DNA from: Crocodylus rhombifer
Lineage: Eukaryota; Chordata; Crocodylia; Crocodylidae
NCBI GenBank assembly: GCA_038503035.1
Contig: JAVSML010000029.1
Coordinates: forward strand, 1,697,799-1,761,798
Length of the DNA stretch: 64,000 nt
Direction: 5' to 3'
This document shows positions 48,501 to 58,261 of the stretch, piece after piece (position 1 is the stretch's first letter; every line of letters begins with the position of its first letter). Made by a program: the position numbers and the translations under genes. Below the pieces are notes generated by a model that did not search any database, was not told the origin of the DNA, and was given only the letters and a program-made list of their open reading frames with translations.

Positions 48501-51356
48501 ATTAGTATTATTCATTAGTCATATTGCAGTAGCCCCAATTTTATAGCTGGACATCAGTGTGCTAGGCACTGTATAAATGCACAACAAAAAAAAGGCCATT
48601 GCCCTAAATGCTTTAAAATCTAAATAATAGTAAGATTTTCACAGTGGTTTCACATGTAGTACAAAACCTTTCTAATTCTAAAAACAGCATGCCCCCGTTC
48701 TGCTTTTCAGATTTCCCATATCCTTTTACATGGCTTGCTGGATACCTGGCAATGGTGGTTGGAGCTGGTATGACCTTCATTGTCCAAAGTAGTTCTGTTT
48801 TTACATCTGCTATTACACCACTGGTTGGTAAGTTCTTTGAGCTTTCCTTTCCTTTGGACTTTAAAATCTCACGTTACATTTTTTAAAATCCAAATGCTCA
48901 ATGCTATTTCTTTTCTTTTAGGTATTGGTGTTATAAGCATTCAACGTGCTTATCCTCTTACCTTAGGATCTAACATTGGTACAACTACAACAGCTATACT
49001 TGCAGCTTTAGCGAGTCCAGGAAGTACATTACAGTATTCATTACAGGTTAGCATAAAACATTCTTATTACAACCTAGCTACTGAGTCAATGAGTCAATGA
49101 GAATTTTGCCTGAGCAAGGACTTGAGGATTTAGCTTTAAAAATGCTGGTGCACTAATCTTTCAGAATAATACCAGTGTATGGCTCTTGACCTCCAAATGC
49201 TGAGGTCAGAGCAAAAAAGCACATTGAATGTTTCATGACATTTTGTTATATAACAAAATCTCAGACATTCATAAGATTGTCTTATTTAATTAAATCTAAC
49301 CAAAGTTTTTTGAAATGGGTGTCTAAAGTTAGGTTTCTAAGTCTATTTCTAAATATCTAAATTGGTTGTGTAGTTTCTAAAACACTGAGTTTTGAGAGGT
49401 GAAGAAGAGATTTGAACCTAACTCCAGGAGAGAGTTTATGTCTGTGTGTGCCAGGCAGAGATAAGTATACTACATCTTGGAATTAGGCCCGTGTCCTAGA
49501 CCTCGAAGTCATTTCCTATCAGCTGCCTTAAGAGGTCCCCCGGTTGTCTTTCTGGCCTCTGTGAATCCCGTTCTCAGGTACTTACCTTTTTGTCATACAT
49601 TGTACAAGGAGCTTAGGCACCTGAGTGGAGGTTGTGAAATCCATCAGACAAAGTGACTCTAAATGAGAGGCGTCGGGTATGTTGCAACGTTTGATAAATC
49701 TAGTCAGAGTATGTCTCATTGGGTGCTTGTCCACATCCATTGACTTCTCAACTGTACCAGTGCATTTGAATAATAATAATAACAATACTAGTAATAATAA
49801 AGTGGGAAATTGTTACAGTAGTCATGTTATTACCTCCAAATAAGACAGGTTGCTGTAATCTCAAACTGGGCTAAATCCAGTTCAGTTAATCTCATGTTAA
49901 ATAGCTGTTTTATAAGGTAATTTAAAAAACAAAATGATGTAGTTAAATATTTGCTTTAATTTGTTAATCACAGAGGGTATATGAGATAACAAGCAGGGAA
50001 ATTAGTGATTTGGTCAGCAATCACTGAACTTTTATTTTACCCAAGCCAACTTTTTATTAAAGTCTACTTTGCATGTAGAAAAATATATAAGACAAATTAT
50101 GTAAAAATGTCCAAATCAGCTCCTAATTTTAGGATTTGCTCAGTTACCTGTATCTTTTTCTGTTGGGTTGGGCTAGATACACACTATCTTTGCTTCATTA
50201 ATGGCCATCTATCAGAGGCCTGTAAGGCACCTGTTCTTTATTTATTAACTGCATATTTTATTTAAAAATGTTAAGGGTGCACTAAACTAATACTGATTGG
50301 GCTGGTATATATATTTGGCTGGTGAATGATTCCATGATGTTGGGTTCATCAGCCCTGCATTCAGTCAGCCTCATTGCAATGAATAGCTATATTTTAGAAC
50401 TTCCCAGTCTGCATTTGATCGCGTTAATGTTAAGTTCCCATACTCCTGTTGCAGATTGCTTGACATCAGTGAGAGTTTTGCTAGAATGGTAGAAAGGACG
50501 CTTAAGCCAAGCCAGGTAGATTTTAGCTTGTATATGTTGATGACTTAGGAAAAGTACTGACAGAAGTCTACAGAATTTCCACACATTATTCTGTAACATC
50601 AAGAGTAGATTCTTAGTATTAATTCTATAGTACTAAATATGTGATCAGTGCTTACCAGGCAAAAAGGAGAGAGGGGGAAGGGAGATCATGGCTTTTGAGT
50701 AACATCATGAGTTTTGTATTCAGTTCACAGTCTTTCTAGGAACTCTAACTAACCTCTCAAAATGTGTTTACTTTCAGATCGCCCTGTGCCACTTTTTTTT
50801 CAATGTTTCTGGAATTATTCTTTTTTATCCAATACCTTACACCAGGCTCCCCATCCACTTGGCCAAGGTGTTGGGGAACATAACAGCCACATACAGATGG
50901 TTTTCAGGTTTTTATCTCTTCATCTGCTTCTTTTTAATACCTGTGGGTGTGCTATTCCTGTCAATGGCTGGCTGGCAAGTCCTCTTGGGCGTTTGTGGTC
51001 CCATACTACTTTTATTTATTGCAGTGGTGGTAATTAATGTTCTACAGTCTAAAAAGCCACATATACTGCCTGCAAAACTCCAGAACTGGGACTACCTTCC
51101 CTTGTGGATGCGATCCCTGCAGCCATGGGATGATATGATAACATCTTCGATGACCTTCTGTAGAGAACGCTGCTGCTGCTACTGCAAGGCCTGCAAACGC
51201 AACAGGGAAGAGGCAGCTGTCAAAGACCGGCAGATAAAGGCCCTGGAAGTTTATGAAAACACTGTTGCAATGGCATGTGATGAAAACCGTGTTCCAAAAC
51301 CACAGCCTGCAACTGGTTCACAACCTGCAATGGGCTCTAACAACACAGCTTTATAG
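36500..51356 (+). CDS. SLC34A2: SLC34A2, sodium-dependent phosphate cotransporter NaPi-IIb (12 coding exons, spliced)
   Basis: The coding sequence joins 36500-36593, 36695-36826, 37406-37534, 38720-38863, 40286-40397, 42848-43043, 43449-43544, 45636-45756, 46349-46516, 48711-48827, 48922-49046 and 50778-51356. This is 2013 nt, 670 residues plus TAG, with no frame break, and all introns are GT-AG. The family imports phosphate with sodium across apical epithelial membranes (gut, lung). The N-terminus MAPWPE and the DDPW...GIKWS block point to NaPi-IIb rather than IIa or IIc. The two inverted family repeats are visible: QSSS at 150-153 with GANIGTS at 179-185, and QSSS at 423-426 with GSNIGTT at 452-458. 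A207, A209 and D213 form the triad associated with electrogenic transport. The loop at about 285-342 has sequons at N287, N298, N305, N313, N325 and N332 and cysteines C295, C314, C320 and C342. The protein ends in TAL. Human SLC34A2 is about 690 residues; the difference lies mainly in the N-terminal region and a shorter cysteine-rich tail. Confidence 0.97.
36695..36826 (+). CDS. SLC34A2: SLC34A2 exon 3, cytoplasmic N-terminus (residues 32-75)
   Basis: The acceptor is TATAG at 36690-36694 and the donor GTAATA at 36827. The 132 nt are in phase with both neighbours. They encode an acidic run, residues 56-60, followed by the conserved PW and GIKWS stretch that precedes the first membrane segment in NaPi-II proteins. 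Intron 2 before it is only 101 bp. Confidence 0.95.
37021..37392 (-). mobile_element. CR1 LINE 3' end, antisense in intron 3
   Basis: The left edge is ATAGAATCATAGAAGTCGGG, the reverse-complemented CR1 3' terminus. The minus strand encodes ORF2 C-terminal residues [20 protein letters not shown] and [14 protein letters not shown], preceded directly by TLVRPQLEY, so about 45 codons present in other copies are missing between them. The copy stops at about 37392, some 13-15 nt before the exon 4 acceptor AG. Confidence 0.92.
37406..37534 (+). CDS. SLC34A2: SLC34A2 exon 4, first membrane segment (residues 76-118)
   Basis: The exon has 129 nt, with acceptor TTTTGCAG at 37398-37405 and donor GTATGT at 37535. 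It encodes the R-D-M-K-G-K lead-in and hydrophobic residues of about 83-105, followed by the LDVLSS...FQLVGG segment typical of the family. An antisense CR1 ends about 15 nt before this acceptor. Confidence 0.96.
37536..38700 (+). other. SLC34A2: SLC34A2 intron 4, no repeat firmly recognised
   Basis: AT-rich. Near 38545-38575 the minus strand reads AAGTTCAAATCC, a B-box-like word similar to those of tRNA-derived SINEs, too little to call an element. Confidence 0.45.
38720..38863 (+). CDS. SLC34A2: SLC34A2 exon 5, first QSSS motif (residues 119-166)
   Basis: The acceptor is a long T tract ending ATAG at 38719 and the donor is GTAAGT at 38864. The 144 nt encode [12 protein letters not shown] and then QSSSTSSS at residues 150-157, the re-entrant hairpin signature of the first transport repeat, which binds substrate and sodium in this family. 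Phase 1 at both ends. Confidence 0.97.
38870..39740 (+). other. SLC34A2: SLC34A2 intron 5, first part, nothing recognised
   Basis: AT-rich intronic DNA with a short poly-A run at about 39517-39526. No exon or repeat identified. Confidence 0.45.
39747..40224 (+). mobile_element. TIR element, family copy C, in SLC34A2 intron 5
   Basis: Starts GTGCATCTACACAAGATG, then GTGGAGCTGCCTAATTAGG, TACTGTCC, GTGCAGGGCTGCCTGCC, CAGTATGTTGAGCCAGGTTG and AGCAATAAACTCTGGTGCC, and ends near CATGTCTTGACTAGCCCT. It is in the same orientation as copy A and ends 61 bp before exon 6. Confidence 0.7.
40286..40397 (+). CDS. SLC34A2: SLC34A2 exon 6 (residues 167-204)
   Basis: The acceptor is TTTATAG at 40285 and the donor is GTATTG at 40398. 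The 112 nt encode [17 protein letters not shown], among the most conserved stretches in SLC34 proteins, and end inside the codon for R204. A TIR element copy ends about 60 bp upstream of this exon. Confidence 0.97.
40400..41830 (+). other. SLC34A2: SLC34A2 intron 6, first part, nothing recognised
   Basis: AT-rich single-copy looking sequence with short frames only. Confidence 0.45.
41850..41945 (+). repeat. tRNA-like SINE fragment in intron 6
   Basis: TAGCTGAGTGGTTAGGATAC resembles a tRNA A box and anticodon arm start, and CTGGCTTCTAGGCCC is a decayed B box. Both are in the order and spacing of the tRNA-derived repeat heads common in reptiles. It is not a functional tRNA gene. Confidence 0.45.
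42055..42300. repeat. dispersed repeat with AGTAGCATAACTTGGGG start
   Basis: Words such as AGTAGCATAAC, TGCCCCAGGTACCAAC and CAACAGCAGCAGCCCC recur in part at 5331-5400 and 59975-60140. A dispersed DNA repeat is likely. Class not assigned. Confidence 0.4.
42848..43043 (+). CDS. SLC34A2: SLC34A2 exon 7, electrogenicity triad (residues 204-269)
   Basis: The acceptor is TTTTTGCAG at 42847 and the donor is GTAGGT at 43044, for 196 nt ending in phase 0. Residues A207, A209 and D213 lie in [12 protein letters not shown]. From work on the family, these three distinguish electrogenic NaPi-IIa/IIb from electroneutral NaPi-IIc, which carries Ser, Ser and Gly there. The exon continues into the [19 protein letters not shown] stretch. 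Confidence 0.97.
43449..43544 (+). CDS. SLC34A2: SLC34A2 exon 8, start of extracellular loop (residues 270-301)
   Basis: The acceptor is AACATTTAAG at 43448 and the donor is GTAAGT at 43545. The 96 nt (32 codons, phase 0) encode [14 protein letters not shown] and then SLVKIWC, with sequons at N287 and N298 and the first loop cysteine, C295. Confidence 0.96.
43727..44385 (-). mobile_element. CR1 LINE 3' half, antisense in intron 8, 188-codon frame open
   Basis: It begins with the reverse-complemented CR1 3' end (AATCATAGAAAATTAGGGTT, GGAAGGGACCTCAGGAGGTC). The minus strand is open from 44374 to 43808 and encodes the ORF2 C-terminal domain ([51 protein letters not shown]). RT motifs are absent because the copy is 5'-truncated. 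The open frame suggests a fairly young insertion. Confidence 0.93.
44390..45100 (+). other. SLC34A2: SLC34A2 intron 8, middle part, nothing recognised
   Basis: No exon or repeat identified between the CR1 and the MIR-like element. Confidence 0.4.
45105..45305 (+). mobile_element. MIR-like SINE in intron 8
   Basis: TCTCAAAGTGATTTACAGA, then TTTGCAGATAAGAGAACTGA, GACACGGAGAGGTGATGTGA and GGGTCAACCAGTAGGCAAGT follow the MIR core and its 3' part closely. The element at 13060 has the same order. Confidence 0.8.
45636..45756 (+). CDS. SLC34A2: SLC34A2 exon 9, glycosylated extracellular loop (residues 302-341)
   Basis: The exon has 121 nt with acceptor CTTTAG at 45635 and donor GTAAGT at 45757. 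It carries four N-glycosylation sequons (N305, N313, N325, N332) and cysteines C314 and C320. A second in-frame acceptor AG at 45643-45644 would remove only T-L-Q (residues 302-304). I chose the first because the human protein has matching residues before NVT. Confidence 0.94.
45760..46340 (+). other. SLC34A2: SLC34A2 intron 9, nothing recognised
   Basis: 592-bp intron without a repeat that I can identify. Confidence 0.45.
46349..46516 (+). CDS. SLC34A2: SLC34A2 exon 10 (residues 342-397)
   Basis: The acceptor is TTTTGTAG at 46348 and the donor is GTAATT at 46517. The 168 nt complete C342, then give [16 protein letters not shown], a hydrophobic membrane segment at about 353-377, and the cytoplasmic [13 protein letters not shown] stretch. 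Confidence 0.96.
46520..47490 (+). other. SLC34A2: SLC34A2 intron 10, first part, nothing recognised
   Basis: AT-rich intronic sequence before the hAT MITE. No exon seen. Confidence 0.45.
47496..47606. mobile_element. 111-bp hAT MITE in intron 10
   Basis: The left end CAGTGTTCCCTCTAAGCTG and the reverse complement of the right end, CAGCATTCCCTCTAAGATG, are inverted repeats with two mismatches in the first 17 positions. Flanks GCCACCGC (47488-47495) and GCCGCCGC (47607-47614) agree at 7 of 8 positions, the 8-bp duplication expected for hAT transposition. It is non-coding. Confidence 0.88.
47896..48246. mobile_element. 351-bp foldback element in intron 10
   Basis: The ends GGGCATGTCTACATATGC are exact inverted repeats for 18 bp and continue with gaps. 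The centre is also palindromic: CATAAATTTGATGCCTGCAT at 48085-48104 faces ATGCAGGTATCAAATTTATG (one mismatch). TGCAGTAA words recur throughout. The whole unit could fold on itself. No target-site duplication was found. Confidence 0.8.
48475..48630 (+). repeat. ancient amniote interspersed repeat
   Basis: TATTGCAGTAGCCCC, TGTGCTAGGCACTGTATAAA and GCCATTGCCCTAAATGCTTT, in that order, match a widespread old repeat end found across amniotes. Class not assigned from memory with confidence. Confidence 0.45.
48711..48827 (+). CDS. SLC34A2: SLC34A2 exon 11, second QSSS motif (residues 398-436)
   Basis: The acceptor is TGCTTTTCAG at 48710 and the donor is GTAAGT at 48828, for 117 nt. It encodes [13 protein letters not shown], then [19 protein letters not shown] with QSSS at 423-426, the inverted counterpart of the motif in exon 5. 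Confidence 0.97.
48922..49046 (+). CDS. SLC34A2: SLC34A2 exon 12 (residues 437-478)
   Basis: Intron 11 is only 94 bp. The acceptor is TTCTTTTAG at 48921 and the donor is GTTAGC at 49047. The 125 nt encode [20 protein letters not shown], the second-repeat partner of GANIGTS in exon 6, and end in phase 0 after LQ. Confidence 0.97.
49050..50770 (+). other. SLC34A2: SLC34A2 intron 12, nothing recognised
   Basis: 1.73-kb intron with an AAT-rich run at about 49771-49800. No exon or repeat identified. Confidence 0.45.
50778..51356 (+). CDS. SLC34A2: SLC34A2 exon 13, last membrane segments and C-tail (residues 479-670)
   Basis: The acceptor is CTTTCAG at 50777 and the stop is TAG at 51354-51356. 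It begins [13 protein letters not shown], runs through the last hydrophobic segments and the conserved [14 protein letters not shown] stretch, and ends in a cytoplasmic tail. The tail has a short cysteine cluster (C606, C610-C612, C614, C617) and then a polar, proline-containing end finishing TAL. Mammalian NaPi-IIb has a much longer cysteine-rich run at this place. Confidence 0.97.
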   Translation: MALCHFFFNVSGIILFYPIPYTRLPIHLAKVLGNITATYRWFSGFYLFICFFLIPVGVLFLSMAGWQVLLGVCGPILLLFIAVVVINVLQSKKPHILPAKLQNWDYLPLWMRSLQPWDDMITSSMTFCRERCCCYCKACKRNREEAAVKDRQIKALEVYENTVAMACDENRVPKPQPATGSQPAMGSNNTAL

Positions 51357-54175
51357 TAGGAGATCAACCTGCATTAACAAAGACACAGTATAGGACAATC
51401 AGTCTCTTGAAAATCAGTTTGGACAATGCACTGAGGACTAAATGAAAGTTTTCTTAGTTTCCTGATTCCAGTGCTACACTACTCATCAAGGAATGGAGTA
51501 GAACAATTTCTACAGGGTGCCCAGTAAGTCTCAGATCAGGTAAAAAGCTGAGAATAGATCTGTGTCTGGAGGATGTTCTATATGATTAGTAGTACCAAAA
51601 ACAAGAAATGTCAATGCACTCCAACCTAACAGAGGATGGCTGAAATAAGTTCAGAGGCTTATGAACTTAACAGAACAATGTAATGTGTTGGACATTCTCC
51701 CTGAATCATACTGGTATTAAACCAAACTCATTCTATGATATAAAAAAGGTTTTGTGAGAGAAAAAAACAAATCAAAAGAATGGAAATGTTTTCACATGTT
51801 CATTTCCTTCAGTGTTAGAGAGCTTAGTTGCTATATTTTGTGATGTCTAGCTAAAGGCCAAAATGTAAGTATTTTAAATTGCTGGTGCATTTGCCTTTGG
51901 AAGATATAAGTTGGTTGAAGATCGGCTGTCCATTAAGGGAGTAACTACTGAAGAATTTGAAGGAGACTTGTACTAAACCTCAAAACAGGCTTTTAAAATA
52001 GTGGTAAGGATTGGATTAAGATCTGTAAAAACAAGGATGCTTTGGGTTCAGCACTGTGGCCAGTGCATGGTGTGTTATAAGATCACACATTCCTAGGACT
52101 CTTTTAATATTTAATGTGGAGAAAATGTGTGTTAACTCTAACCATTTGCAGCATGATCGATATCAGTGTCCTTGGAGCTGCTATAGTGCCTTATGGCAAT
52201 TTGTGCTGACAGTGTTATAAAGTCATCTATTGGAAATCTGTATCCCTAATAAAAATCCATGGGTTAAGTAGCGATCCAGCACAGGCTGGAAAGCCCCTTG
52301 TTTTCAGTGTTGTTGTGTTAATAAATGCCAGTCTGCAACTCTGACTAGCTGCAACATTTCAGTGTTATAAAATGAGCCAGTTCAGGAAATATTAAAGCAT
52401 TTGACATCAGTGAAGTTCTGCTGGCTTGCAGTAGCATAAAATGACCAAATTATAGGAGATGGAAGAGGTGAGAAGGTGCAATGTGTGAGGGCTGCAAGTC
52501 ATGGGGTGGGGGGGAAATTACCACCGAGGGTCTATGCCAAGCTTCAGCCAGTTTATATGACTGTGTTTTAAATGGGATTTAAAATTTAAATGCAAACAGA
52601 CCCTTCATCATAACATAGCTGCTCAGTGCTGCTAAAATATATTTAATTCTGAAAAAGTTTATTTTCTTTGAAGTTCTCTAGTGTAATAGGCAGAACTAAG
52701 TTATCAAGTAAATATGTTAATTTTAGAGATTTGTTTATTTACATTTTTTAAACTGACATGCTTTTAAGTTGCCTAAAAATGCTTTTTTTATTAGAGTATA
52801 CTGAATATTATTCAGAATCAGCTTTAGACTATTTCTGTTTTCTTGGGCCACTGACAGATTTTTAAGAATGGTGTGATTTTTCCCTACATTGACACAGATG
52901 GGGTTTTCAAGAGTGTTTGGCATTGGACTAAATCTTGCTCCTGTTGATGTCAGTGGAAAAGAGCAGAATTAGCCACCCCTTTGCCTGTTCTTCCTTCTCT
53001 TTCCTTGATGCTCCTCAGATAGAATTTTCTCTGTTCCTTGCTCAAAAAGTGTAATTCTGTTGTCTTTCATAACTCCCCTGAAGTCAACTGAAAGTGAACA
53101 AAATTTTAAGTCTGCCACTCTTGCTTTGGATATGCATGCTCAAAGGCTGCGTTCCTTCATAAGCTGGTGTGCATTTCCTTTGCTCTAACTTTTTAGTGAT
53201 TAGAATACAACCCAGAAGTCCATGTGACTCTCTTATTTGCAGTTGAGTAATCTGAACATAGAAGAGGTCTTCTGCTTTTTGCCTAATAAGTTCTCTGATA
53301 AAGTGCCTGTTTTTTGTAGCATGAAATAAAGGAATAAACAAACTGTTAACAGCCTCTACGAAAAATTCTGGGGTCCGATAGGAAAAGCACTTTGCTAAAA
53401 AGGAACCAGGGGAATTATGTATAAGTACAGCAATGTTCTAGGCCCCTTTGTTGTAATTTTTTTCCTATCATATTAATGCAGCTCATGTTTATTATCCATC
53501 CCTTTATCTACTTTGGACCACACTGTGCTGTTGCTTTTGGCAGAAGTCAGATTTCAGTGAATGCTTCTTAAAAACAGATAGTACAAAGTGACCCTGATAT
53601 AACCGTCCCTGCCCCAGATTCTAACTAAAGATATTTACAGTTTATTTATGATTATTCTAGTGTACAGAATTTTTCATAAGTTATGTAGGATGTGTCTTGT
53701 GATCGAGTGGTGTATTACTTATTTGAAAACATTATGCAATGTTTATCTATAGAAATGTAAAAAGGAAGTACTGTATATTTTGTAACATAGCTTTCCAAAT
53801 TGTGTTTGTAACTGTGTATACTTCATTTTACAGCAGTGCATTATTTGCTCCACTGTTCAGTTACATTGTGATTTGCTGGCAAAGAAGGAACAGAGTCCTT
53901 AAAAGAAAGATGATAATGTAGCTAAATACCTTTATATTATGTCTACAATACACAAGGATATTGAATGCTACTTTTCTAGCCAGATGTGCATTTTCTTTAA
54001 TGAATAACTTTTGAGGTACAAGGTTTCTAAAAAAAATTATTATTTTTTAATTCTAAAAATGTTTCTTATCTTTTGTGGAGACAATATATACAGCTTTATA
54101 ATTTGGCATGAATATTCATCTTGCCCTGGTATGGTAGGTGCATTGAATGTGAAAATAAAAATAGTTTAACATTTT
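51357..54175 (+). other. SLC34A2: SLC34A2 3' untranslated region (estimated end)
   Basis: After the stop codon about 2.8 kb carries no repeat I can recognise, unlike the flanking DNA, which suggests transcribed 3' UTR. AATAAA hexamers occur at 52248-52253, 52320-52325, 53325-53330, 53333-53338 and 54154-54159. The last lies in a very AT-rich stretch and is my estimate of the distal end. Shorter forms ending near 52.35 or 53.36 kb are equally possible from sequence alone. Confidence 0.55.
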
Positions 54176-54179
54176 AAAC

Positions 54180-57100
54180 ATTTTTCACTATAACTGTTTA
54201 CTTATGCATAATGGAGGCTGATGAAAAATAGTTCTGAACAGAATAGCTCCCTTTAGAGACAGCAGAGTTTGAATGGTATGAGCTTATGTATCAGCGTTAG
54301 GCAGGCAAAGGACATCTCAGGAGAAATGTGCCTTCATTTATACAAGTGAGTATGCTGCCCTTGAGGCTAATGTAAGGTTCAGGGGAGTTATGCAGAGCAT
54401 GGATGTTTTTCAGGCAAGTTTTTTGGGGCTGCTGTTAGTGAAAATCAGGTATGGAAGGGAAAGGTGAAGATTTGCCATAATGTTCTTGATGCTTGTGTTA
54501 TTTAATATTCCACAGTTTTTGGAGTGATGTTTCTAAAATAGTTATACCTAGATGTGGAAGTACTGGAAGTTGTAATTCCTGAATTCCAGCATACTTCAAT
54601 GAAATTAAAAAGGCACACAAAGCATTCTTTCACCAATAAAAAGAGCAGCCATTACAGGTACTTGGTTTAAAACTGCCATCAGCCTCCATTAGCCCTGAGT
54701 CACTCTCAGGAGTTAAAGCATATCAATACAGTGTATCCTCCACTTTATGTAGACTATTTTTAAATCAGGTCTGAATTTTCACCAAGGGTAAAATACAGCA
54801 GTGCATTTAAACCTGTTTAACTTCAGTCATATGTTTAAGTACTGCACTGAATACATGTCTAAACATTCCTATAATGATATTTCATCTAGGTCCCCTAACT
54901 ACTGTCTAGCTTAGCTATTGTTATCACTGTTCTTCATTTCTCTTGTTACATATTCTACTACTTCTCTCTCTTGACTTCTACACTGGGAGCTATGGAAGGA
55001 AGGAAATAATTAAATAGTCTTTCTCCTGTCTCTCCTATACGGTTCATAATTCATGCTCGTCACTGAAGTATGTATGAACCTTCCAGTAGTGCATTAAGTA
55101 ACATTGAGCAACAGCTGTCATTTATTTATTCATTCTCTCATCCTCCCTCTTGGGGGAGAATTGTGTGTGCAGTGTTGTGTTTTGTTTGCTTTTAAACACA
55201 CTGCTCTGTGTTTCTTTGGGCTATTTGAAATATGTTCAACTGCAATTTTCCATTGGAAGATGTAGCCTTGTTGAAATTTACTTCATGGGAATATGTCAGT
55301 TTTGACAGTTTTCAATGGGAAGTGTTGAAAAGATTGATTTACATTTCCTTGTTTCAATTAATTTGAAATGTATTATACTAAAACAATAGTTTTGTTAAAT
55401 ATTAAATCATATATATTATTAAATACTTACTATACGGTTTTGACATTATCAAAATAAAACATTTTGACATTTCCAAATCAATTTTTTTCAAAATTTCTGT
55501 TCCATAAAAAAATTCAAAATGTTACCCTTCATTCCAGTTCAGAATGAAAAGAAATTTTGAAATATCAGCATTTCTTGTAGCAAGGATGTATCATTGGCCA
55601 GCTCCAATGATTAGAATAGAGAGGGCAAAGTCAAATAATTGAGCCAAAGAAAAGTTGCAAAGTTGGCTTTGCATTAAACATTTTAAAAAATACAAAAAGC
55701 AAAAATATTATATTACATCATGCAAGAGACTAACAGTTATAAAAGTGATAGACATAATTCACCTACTATCAAAAGTATCTTTAGGGGGCAATGCTGAATG
55801 TGATACAACTTAGAGGATTTTGAGAAACTGAGCTTCCGGGACATTTTTTCATTTGGGCCTAGAGACTGAAGGAGGAACCAACTGATTTAATACAAGAGTA
55901 CAACAGTACAACCAAGCAAGGACTACTATCATAGAAGCCTATCATCAAGGCACTGGCTTCCTCATGCTAACTGAGAACAGCATAGTCATGGTTTACAGAT
56001 TAAACAGTGAGAAAATTAGAACCCTAAGGGAACAAAATACAATCCCCTTCCACCATCACTGCAGAAAATAGTTGAATATAAGTTATTTCATGTTATTCCC
56101 TGACTAACACTCCAGACTATATGGTTCAGACATCAACTTCAACCACCAACTGCTCTGAAGAATTCTCATAAGATTTTACAAAATATTTGACTATGAATGG
56201 AAATAACAAAGGTAGAAAATAACAAATTAGACCAGACCTTACTTTCATGCTTCATGCTTGTACAACTAGCTCTGTTCGTCCTTCAACACAGTATGAAAGG
56301 TAATATTAAGGTCTCTACTACTCCGGAGAAGCTGACAAAGCATTATGATGGTTCCAACATTTCCTATCTAGCTGAAACTAGAGAATGACAATCAGGATCT
56401 TGGGGGATCCCATAGAGATACATGGTGTCTCTCCTTCTCTTCAATCCTTGTATGGGATGAGTTAAAGAAATACCAAGAAGCCGCCAACTTTGCTGTCAAC
56501 AGTATACACTGGAGACACTATAGAGGCAATTAATACCACCAATTAATACAACTATTGATACTCTGCTGTACTTCCAAGAGACAAGTGGTTGACGAGGCAT
56601 GGGTGGTTTCAACTCAGTCTGGGCAAGCCCCAAGTGTTTGAAAGAGGATAAACACTGAGAAACCATCTGGGGCACTGTCCCTAGCCCTTCCTGTGACAGT
56701 AAGTGCTCCCATTGACTCATCATAATAACCCTAAGTAATTATAAACAGACCATGACAATGAATAAAGAAAACAACCTTCCACCTCCTGCTGCTTAGGTAA
56801 CTTTTTACTCCTAGGTAACAGCCTAGGCTCTGTAACCCGTGCATTTTTCATGTCCACATTGGATAGCCATAACTCACTCTTCTTGGAGATAAATAGGAAA
56901 ACATCACCAAGGCTCCAGCTTGAATAATGTCTGGTTGCCTACTTCCTCCACAGGCTGGCTCCTGTAAACACATCACCCCTAAATTCAAGTCCTAACTTTG
57001 CCTGGCAAGCCATGTCTGCTGCCAATTTAATGCTTTGGCTTTGATGTTCATGATCTTGAATATAACTCAGTTACATTAGAAACTACACTTTTATCTCCAG

Positions 57101-57500
57101 ACAGCCAAGATAACACTAGGACAATACAAATTACAGAGCCCAAGATTCAAACACATGAGGTTGGAATATGAAGTGTTATCAGTCAAAGAGATTCAGCTAT
57201 GGATTCCAATGTAATACTGGGTTATGGTATCCTGAAGGAATAAACTGCCCAGTTCTTTCCTGATGTAAACTGGTACGGTAACTCACTCTAGATTAACTTC
57301 AATAGCAGCATATTTGACCCTGTGTTACTAAAGAAATTAAAATTTAGTGAATAATACTGAAAACAGATCCACAATCCATATATTTCTGTGAATGCATAAG
57401 TAAAAGGCTGCTACATGTCAATTTTGGAGATGGCATGGCCAACATATCAGAATACAAGGAGATCAGAACAACTGCTCACTGTATATGCCCTTGTACAATG
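54180..57500. other. intergenic DNA downstream of SLC34A2, no gene
   Basis: No exon was recognised. At about 55240-55560 an AT-rich stretch with many TTTTGACA/TGTCAAAA and TTGAAAT words is partly self-complementary and probably repeat-derived. In birds and mammals SEL1L3 lies beyond SLC34A2 on the opposite strand, but I see none of its exons here. Confidence 0.4.
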
Positions 57501-57505
57501 TTGTT

Positions 57506-58261
57506 TGTAGCAGGGCACTAAAAGGTGCCTGGTAGTTTAAGCATGAGGCTGCCTGGCAAGAGAGCCCTGCTCAGTCTACAGGGCTCTCCAGCTGCGGCTG
57601 TTGGGGGAACAACCTAAGGAGGCAATAGAGAACATCTGTAGGAGCCACATGATGGGCTGATGGCAGAGTTTTGGCTTAGATAAGCTACAGGCTGAAGTCA
57701 CCAAGAAAATGCCCTAGCAGCCACCAGAGAGAGAGCGAGCGAGCTCCTGCAAGTGGAAGTGGCTGGAGAACTGATGCTGTCTGCTTTGTTCCCTAGTGCA
57801 GTGGGATCTACCTAGAAACCTCCCAGGTACTTAAGTTAGAGAGAATGAGGTAAGGAAGGGGCATAGTACTTGTGTTGTCGGTGACAGGCAAATTACAGCC
57901 TGGAGGCTTTTGGTTTGTGTTTCTGTCTATATTGGGAGGACCAATGAGGATGAGGCTAAAAGGGGAGGTTTGGAGGCCTCGTTTTGTGCCCTCGAGCCAG
58001 AGGGGCTCAGATACAAGGGCACAGGGAGCCCATAGAGGGGCTCAGAGCTGGTAGAAATAATAACACCTGCGAGGCTTTGGATACACTAAGGGGGAGGTTG
58101 GAGGTGTGGCTAAAACCCTTATCTCCAGGATAGAGAAAAGGGGCAGCCTCTCCCCTAAACTAAACATATTTATTTCATCAAAGGTGAGATGAGCAGGCAG
58201 ACTGCCCAGACAGGCGAGCAGGCCACAGTAGCGACCAGTTCCGCCAACCCTGCCTGTCACA
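57506..58261. mobile_element. probable solo LTR (TG...CA ends)
   Basis: The 756-bp unit starts TGTAGCAGGGCAC and ends CCTGCCTGTCACA, so it has TGT...ACA termini. The flanking pentamers TTGTT (57501-57505) and CTGTT (58262-58266) agree at 4 of 5 positions. No second copy, primer-binding site or internal coding was found beside it. Composition is purine-rich and unlike the AT-rich surroundings. Orientation is not certain. Confidence 0.5.
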
